Shown here in pieces: positions 55,438 to 60,000 of a stretch of 60,000 bases of DNA. The notes beneath the pieces were generated by a model. That model had not been told where the DNA came from and did not search any database. It worked only from the letters and a program-made list of their open reading frames with translations. Source of the DNA: Chrysomallon squamiferum (lineage: Eukaryota; Mollusca; Gastropoda; Neomphalida; Peltospiridae); contig CM022670.1 of NCBI GenBank assembly GCA_012295275.1, positions 22,310,921 through 22,370,920 of the forward strand. Direction: 5' to 3'. The translations under genes and the position numbers were made by a program. How positions within the stretch are numbered: the stretch's first letter is position 1; every line of letters begins with the position of its first letter.

Positions 55438-55439
55438 GT

Positions 55440-56168
55440 GCATTAAACCATACTGTCAAATATACTGAGCCTAAGTGTGTGTGTGTGTTCATTAAACCAT
55501 ACTGTCAAATATACCGAGCCTAAGTGTGTGTGTGTGTTCATTAAACCATACTGTCAAATATACTGAGCCTAAGTGTGTGTGTGTGTTCATTAAACCATAC
55601 TGTCAAATATACGGAGCCTAAGTGTGTGTGTGTGTTCATTAAACCATACTGTCAAATATACGGAGCCTAAGTGTGTGTGTGTGTGTGTTCATTAAACCAT
55701 ACTGTCAAATATTAAACCATACTGTCAAATATAGCCCTAAGTGTGTGTGTGTGTTCATTAAACCATACTGTCAAATATATTGAGCCTAAGTGTGTGTGTG
55801 TACATTAAACCATACTGTCAAATATATTGAGTGTTCATTAAACCATACTGTGTGTGTGTGTGTGTACATTAAACCATACTGTCAAATATATTGAGCCTAA
55901 GTGTGTGTGTGTGTGTTCATTAAACCATACTGTCAAATATATTGAGCCTAAGTGTGTGTGTGTACATTAAACCATACTGTCAAATATATTGAGCCTAAGT
56001 GTGTGTGTGTGTGTACATTAAACCATACTGTCAAATATATTGAGCCTAAGTGTGTGTGTATGTATGTACATTAAACCATACTGTCAAATGTACTGAGCCT
56101 AAGTGTGTGTGCTTGCATATACATTAAACCATACCTTCAATTGTACTGAGCCTAAGTCTGTGTGTGTG
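55440..56168. repeat. 49-bp minisatellite, about 16 copies
   Basis: The unit is ATTAAACCATACTGTCAAAT followed by AT(A/T)-N-GAGCCTAAG and a (GT)4-7 run plus TTC or TAC. The first five units start exactly 49 bp apart (55441, 55490, 55539, 55588, 55637). Later units vary through GT length, a nested half-unit (55710) and a truncated unit (55835). The last units (56069, 56122) are the most diverged. Confidence 0.95.
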
Positions 56169-56169
56169 T

Positions 56170-58440
56170 TTAATGATGGAAATGGGTAATAACTGCATTC
56201 CCTTCTCTTTAGTTTCCAGAGTTCATCCAATTTATGAACTAATATGGTGACATTTATTAGCTTCCCTTTGACTAGTGTCTTGGAATAAAAATTAACTTGT
56301 ATGCTTTCTGGATCATTCTCCCTGAAGTGGACAAATTGGGAAATTTTATGTGTTTTCAATACACATAAAGTGCAATGTGCCCATTTTTGTTAGGCATTAC
56401 AGTATTGATTGTCAAAGTAAAATTATATTTCTGTTGTTTAATGTTGCACAAGACATTATCCAAATAAAATTGCTAGGAATACAAGCATATTATTTATTTA
56501 ATATTTTTGTCATAAAATAAATGATTAAAAAAAAATAAAAAAACACTTTGTTTCTTAATCATAACTCTTTCTGTACACTTGGTTGAATTAACAAAGAACA
56601 ATCAAGAAAATGCCACCATTTTTAATACTGAAAAATAATTTACATGTAATTAATTTAATAAATAAACTTGTTAAATCACAGTATCTTTTTATTATCTTCA
56701 AAATTACAAATTATGAGAAAACTGTTAAATGAAGTTCACAACTGGGAGCTGGAGGGACATGACACACTCACACATACAATTGCCTTGTTTTTAATGTCGA
56801 AAAAATAATTTAACTTAATAATAATAATGATAATAATAATAATAATAATAATAATATTGGCGTTTCCTGATGACCTTTTGGTATTAAACATTCTCCCCTT
56901 CCATACCTTAATACTGTTACAATAACAGTAACAATAATATTATTAAAAAATAAATAAAATGATAAATATAGGCAATGCAAGTAACTACATTACACTGTAT
57001 GCATGCGTACGTACTTACATACATACGTACATTCATAATATATGGGTTTTGTTTAAGTTTTTTTTTCTTGGACAATGAAAATAAGCATATAAGATCGAGT
57101 ATCTCGTGACTTAAGGCCGGCGCCTTATTAAGAAAATAAATAAATAATAAAGAGCAGAACACTTGAAAAGAGCCATATTTTCCAACGAAAGGGATGAAAA
57201 TTCAGAGGATTATTTTATATATGTATGTATAGATAATAAAATGGACATTTTTTCAACGTTCTGCGCGATAGCATCATGTTTTTTTTATCTCCAGCCATTA
57301 AGATAAATAACTCAAAACTGCATGAGACATATTGCATTTCTGTCAAGCAATATGGCGTCATTCTTATCGTATGGTTAAGTTACGTTTAGACAATGAAAGA
57401 GGAAACCAGTTGTCCCCGGCGATATTTGTTTCGTTTTTTTTTTTTTTGATCACCAACAAATTCTTTTAAGTGCTACTTTCCAGAGACAAAGTAGTATCAT
57501 ATATACTTTGGAAAACTAAGAAACGCCTAGAGACCAACTGCAATTAGGCAGATCGATCATGCAATGTTTTGTCTGCAGAACCTCAGTATACTGAATTCGG
57601 TTAACTATATTACTGAAAGAGGAGCATCTGTTAATAATACCTTAAACACAGTGAAGACATTTTTTTTTTTTAGTTGATTTCATTTACCATTTCTGTGTCA
57701 GGGATTCGCTGTTATTAAAGCCATTTGATTTGTTCCTAGGAAAGTGATTTTATGAGTATCTTATATAGTGAGTAATTAGTGAGTTCCGTACGGTATGTAT
57801 GATCGTATCACATCATTTGTTCCACCCCCGTTACGCTTATTTGCATGGTCTACAGGTTTTACCACTCTGTATCAAAAGCAGGTCCTCAGAATATATGGAG
57901 ACTAAAATGAATTTATAAACACTAAACGCAAGTATATTTTTAAACATAAGAATTTATTATATTTTGAAAAATATAAAAAAAAAAAAAAAAAAACAATAAA
58001 ATATTTTTTTACAAATCAGTCATACTAATAGTTTTCTTTCTGGCATCAGTTAAGTCTATCCAATAACCTTGGGTGCACCGGCAGCGTACCTTCGTCCTGA
58101 AATTGATAGGTAAAGAGTCAGACGAACAGAAATACAGACTTACAAACATCCTAATGTCCAGATATATAGGAAAAACGTCTGAACGGAAAATAAAGTCAAT
58201 TTACAAAAAAAAAAACAGATATATGGATAGGCAGGCTGACGGACTACTGGCAAATCGAATAAATAGTATTTGTTTAGATAATCTGAAAGGACTGATGAAT
58301 AAAGAGAGACAAGAACAAAGATAGAGAAATTTATATATGGATATGAAGGTAAATAAAGAGAAAGAATAAAAGACTGAGGCAGACAGAAATAGATAGATTA
58401 AATTTAAAGCAGATTAACGCAAACTATGTTAATTAATAAA
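56170..58440. other. Intergenic / 3' flank of the Gly-Met-Tyr-rich gene
   Basis: Includes an AAT run near 56830. Around 57110 there is a short GC-rich palindrome-like AAGGCCGGCGCCTT, and near 57840 an octamer-like ATTTGCAT. The last exon of the minus-strand gene at 58451 must lie here but cannot be fixed. Confidence 0.4.
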
Positions 58441-58450
58441 ATAGACTCAC

Positions 58451-58727
58451 CGTAATCGAAGAAGTCATCAGACATAGCCATAAGTCCAAGTCCGGCCATT
58501 CCTCCCATGCCCATCATACCCATACCCATTCCGTAACCCATGCCCATACCATAACCCATTCCTCCGTAGCCGTAACCTCCGTAACCGTAACCTCCGTAAC
58601 CTCCGTACATGCAACCTCCGAACATGCAAGGTCTGCGCATCATAGGCATCATAGGAGGCATCATGAGAGTTTGAGAGATCTGGACCATTGTGACAAGAAG
58701 TGTGAGGGCGAAGACTAATTTGAGCAT
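58451..58727 (-). CDS. Secreted Gly/Met/Tyr-rich protein (partial, main coding exon)
   Basis: The exon spans 58735-58451 on the minus strand. An acceptor (TTCTTCACAG) lies just before the ATG at 58727, and the donor is GATTACG|GTGAGT, so the 3' end of the gene is spliced to an exon not identified. The 92 visible residues comprise a clear signal peptide (MLKLVFALTLLVTMVQISQT), then a Met/Pro segment (LMMPPMMPMMRRP), and a Cys pair (PCMFGGCMYGG). Next are tandem GYGG/GYGM/GMGM repeats (about 41-76) and an acidic end (MSDDFFDY). Such low-complexity Gly/Tyr/Met proteins are typical of extracellular structural materials (shell matrix, byssus, egg-case or silk-like proteins), which is the likely but unproven role. 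Length, mass and final tail are unknown. Confidence 0.8.
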
Positions 58728-59049
58728 GATGATGTCTGTGAAGAATAGTATAAAAAAAAAAAATAATAATAAAACAGATGAATCAATGTATGAAGACTCA
58801 TGGTATATTAATATTAAAAGTTTAATATAATCGAAGTTTATCAAGGGCTACTTTTGTTTTGACAAATGGCCGTGTTATTGCAGTTTTCTATATATCGTCA
58901 GAATCCATACTTCATTATTCCAAATTAAGATTATTAAATTTTATCAGATAAGAATAAACGCAAAATAATAATAATAATAAGAAGAAGAAGAACAACAACA
59001 ACAACAACAAACCTCTACATTCTAAATTAAAATAAACATAAAAGCGTAC

Positions 59050-59125
59050 CTTTCTTTGTTGTTTTGGAGTTACTAAGAAGCTGTGAGTTGGTTTGATTTG
59101 GAACTGTTTCTCCGGCCTCTTTATA
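59050..59125 (-). promoter_or_regulatory. TATA promoter and non-coding first exon of the Gly/Met/Tyr-rich gene
   Basis: The minus strand has GGGTATAAAGAGG (TATAAA at plus 59120-59125). The sequence about 30 bp downstream leads into a short leader ending AACAAAGAAAG|GTACGC (donor at 59049). Joining it to the exon at 58735 puts the start codon 8 nt into exon 2. A canonical TATA box fits a highly expressed, tissue-restricted secreted protein. Confidence 0.65.
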
Positions 59126-59129
59126 CCCT

Positions 59130-60000
59130 AACTTCTAGATTCGCTGATAAATGAGTTGTCTGTTGAAATGTCGTTCATTTGTCAAATAAACTAGATTACT
59201 GCATGTCATGTTATGTAAGAAAACAGGCTGCGTACATGTTCAACTGTGGCGTCACAACAACGAATTTACGTCCTAGTCTCTGAATGCAGTACATTTAGTC
59301 TGTAAATTCCTGTGATGTAATGCAATTCATGTTTGACGATGTAATCTTTGTTTTACAAATTTGTCTGTCCTATAAAGATGGTATGCATGATTTCTGGATA
59401 CATACACATATCCAAATATATTAATGCATATTATACATAAACACACATACACACAAGTACATACTGACACGTAGACAGATACATTCATACGTGCATACAT
59501 GCATACTTCATTCATACAAAATACGACAACAAAACAGTAATGATAATGACTAAACGACTATTAATTTTTGTGTATATGTAATTTAAAAAAAAAATAATAA
59601 TAATCACAGTAGCTAAATAATCGTATATATCTAAATATCTCTTAATTGTTAAAGTATTAGAGATTTCTTAGATATATACATTTTGACAAGTTCTTTAGCT
59701 CACTTAGTTTCTTTCTTTATCATATATGCATTTCTTTGTATAATAACAAGGATATTAAAACTTTGAAAGGGCATTAAGAAATATATTTATATATTAGCAA
59801 ATACTTATATTCGTCTTAAGTTCGTTTATGTATTAAAATGGTATGTAGGTGAATGCCAATAACGTTTCAAGAACTACACTTAAGTTTTATTTCTTGTAGA
59901 CGTGCATATCGCTATAATGCTGGAGAGGCAAGATTTATTAGAATCAAAACTTATTAAACAATTTCTGTTTGCATACATTACGAATGTATTAAATTTACTA
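59130..60000. other. Upstream flank, no gene seen
   Basis: AT-rich, with short tetranucleotide (ACAT/GCAT) repetition near 59400-59515. No exon is recognised. Confidence 0.5.

Noticed and set aside
55440-56168. CRISPR-like regular repeat array
   Set aside because: Eukaryotic context, and there are no unique spacers: the whole 49-bp unit is repeated, so it is a minisatellite.
58073-58324. 83-codon Lys/Arg-rich frame
   Set aside because: Starts from GTG, is made of degenerate AGATAGAT-like tetranucleotide sequence, and resembles no family.

Overview
This is an AT-rich animal nuclear sequence with spliced genes, long introns and very many microsatellites. Several features suggest a lophotrochozoan invertebrate, quite possibly a mollusc or cephalopod. 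These are the simple-repeat load, a G-protein gamma subunit resembling fly Ggamma1, a decayed RTE-type LINE, and a secreted Gly/Met/Tyr-rich protein. The taxonomic call is inference only.

Layout. Minus strand: FARSA (cytosolic phenylalanyl-tRNA synthetase alpha, 13 coding exons, 2593-7348), then ELOC (elongin C, 3 coding exons, 10474-11465, with a probable non-coding first exon near 13.05-13.1 kb). The stretch 13.1-19.5 kb holds microsatellites, a 47-bp-arm foldback, promoter-like patches and a dead RTE reverse-transcriptase fragment. Plus strand: ECHDC1 (ethylmalonyl-CoA decarboxylase, 2 coding exons, 19562-20808). From about 24.3 to 53.3 kb there is a tandem array of four G-protein gamma-subunit genes, all on the plus strand, in the order A1 (25.5 kb), B1 (31.0-35.5 kb), A2 (41.5 kb), B2 (49.9-53.2 kb). 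This is a duplicated A-B unit. A 49-bp minisatellite lies at 55.4-56.2 kb. A minus-strand gene for a short secreted Gly/Met/Tyr-rich protein, with a TATA promoter, closes the window (58.45-59.12 kb).

The most interesting system is in the two B-type G-gamma genes. Each has a tiny exon carrying only the start codon plus one base, an in-frame 18-nt microexon, and a terminal exon with the rest of the protein. Including or skipping the microexon switches the N-terminus between MGTQGNAADMRMN and MADMRMN. The roughly 175 bp around the microexon, and a second block a few hundred bp downstream, are nearly identical between the two copies, although the rest of the introns has diverged beyond easy alignment. 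These two blocks contain 16-nt reverse-complementary arms in both copies, with one G-C to G-U change that keeps the pairing. This suggests a selected intronic RNA structure that controls microexon use, or is an RNA-editing substrate.

FARSA (translation), ELOC (VHL/SOCS ubiquitin ligases and Elongin) and ECHDC1 (metabolite proofreading) are unrelated housekeeping functions. No operon-like cooperation is implied. The G-gamma cluster is the only functional grouping.
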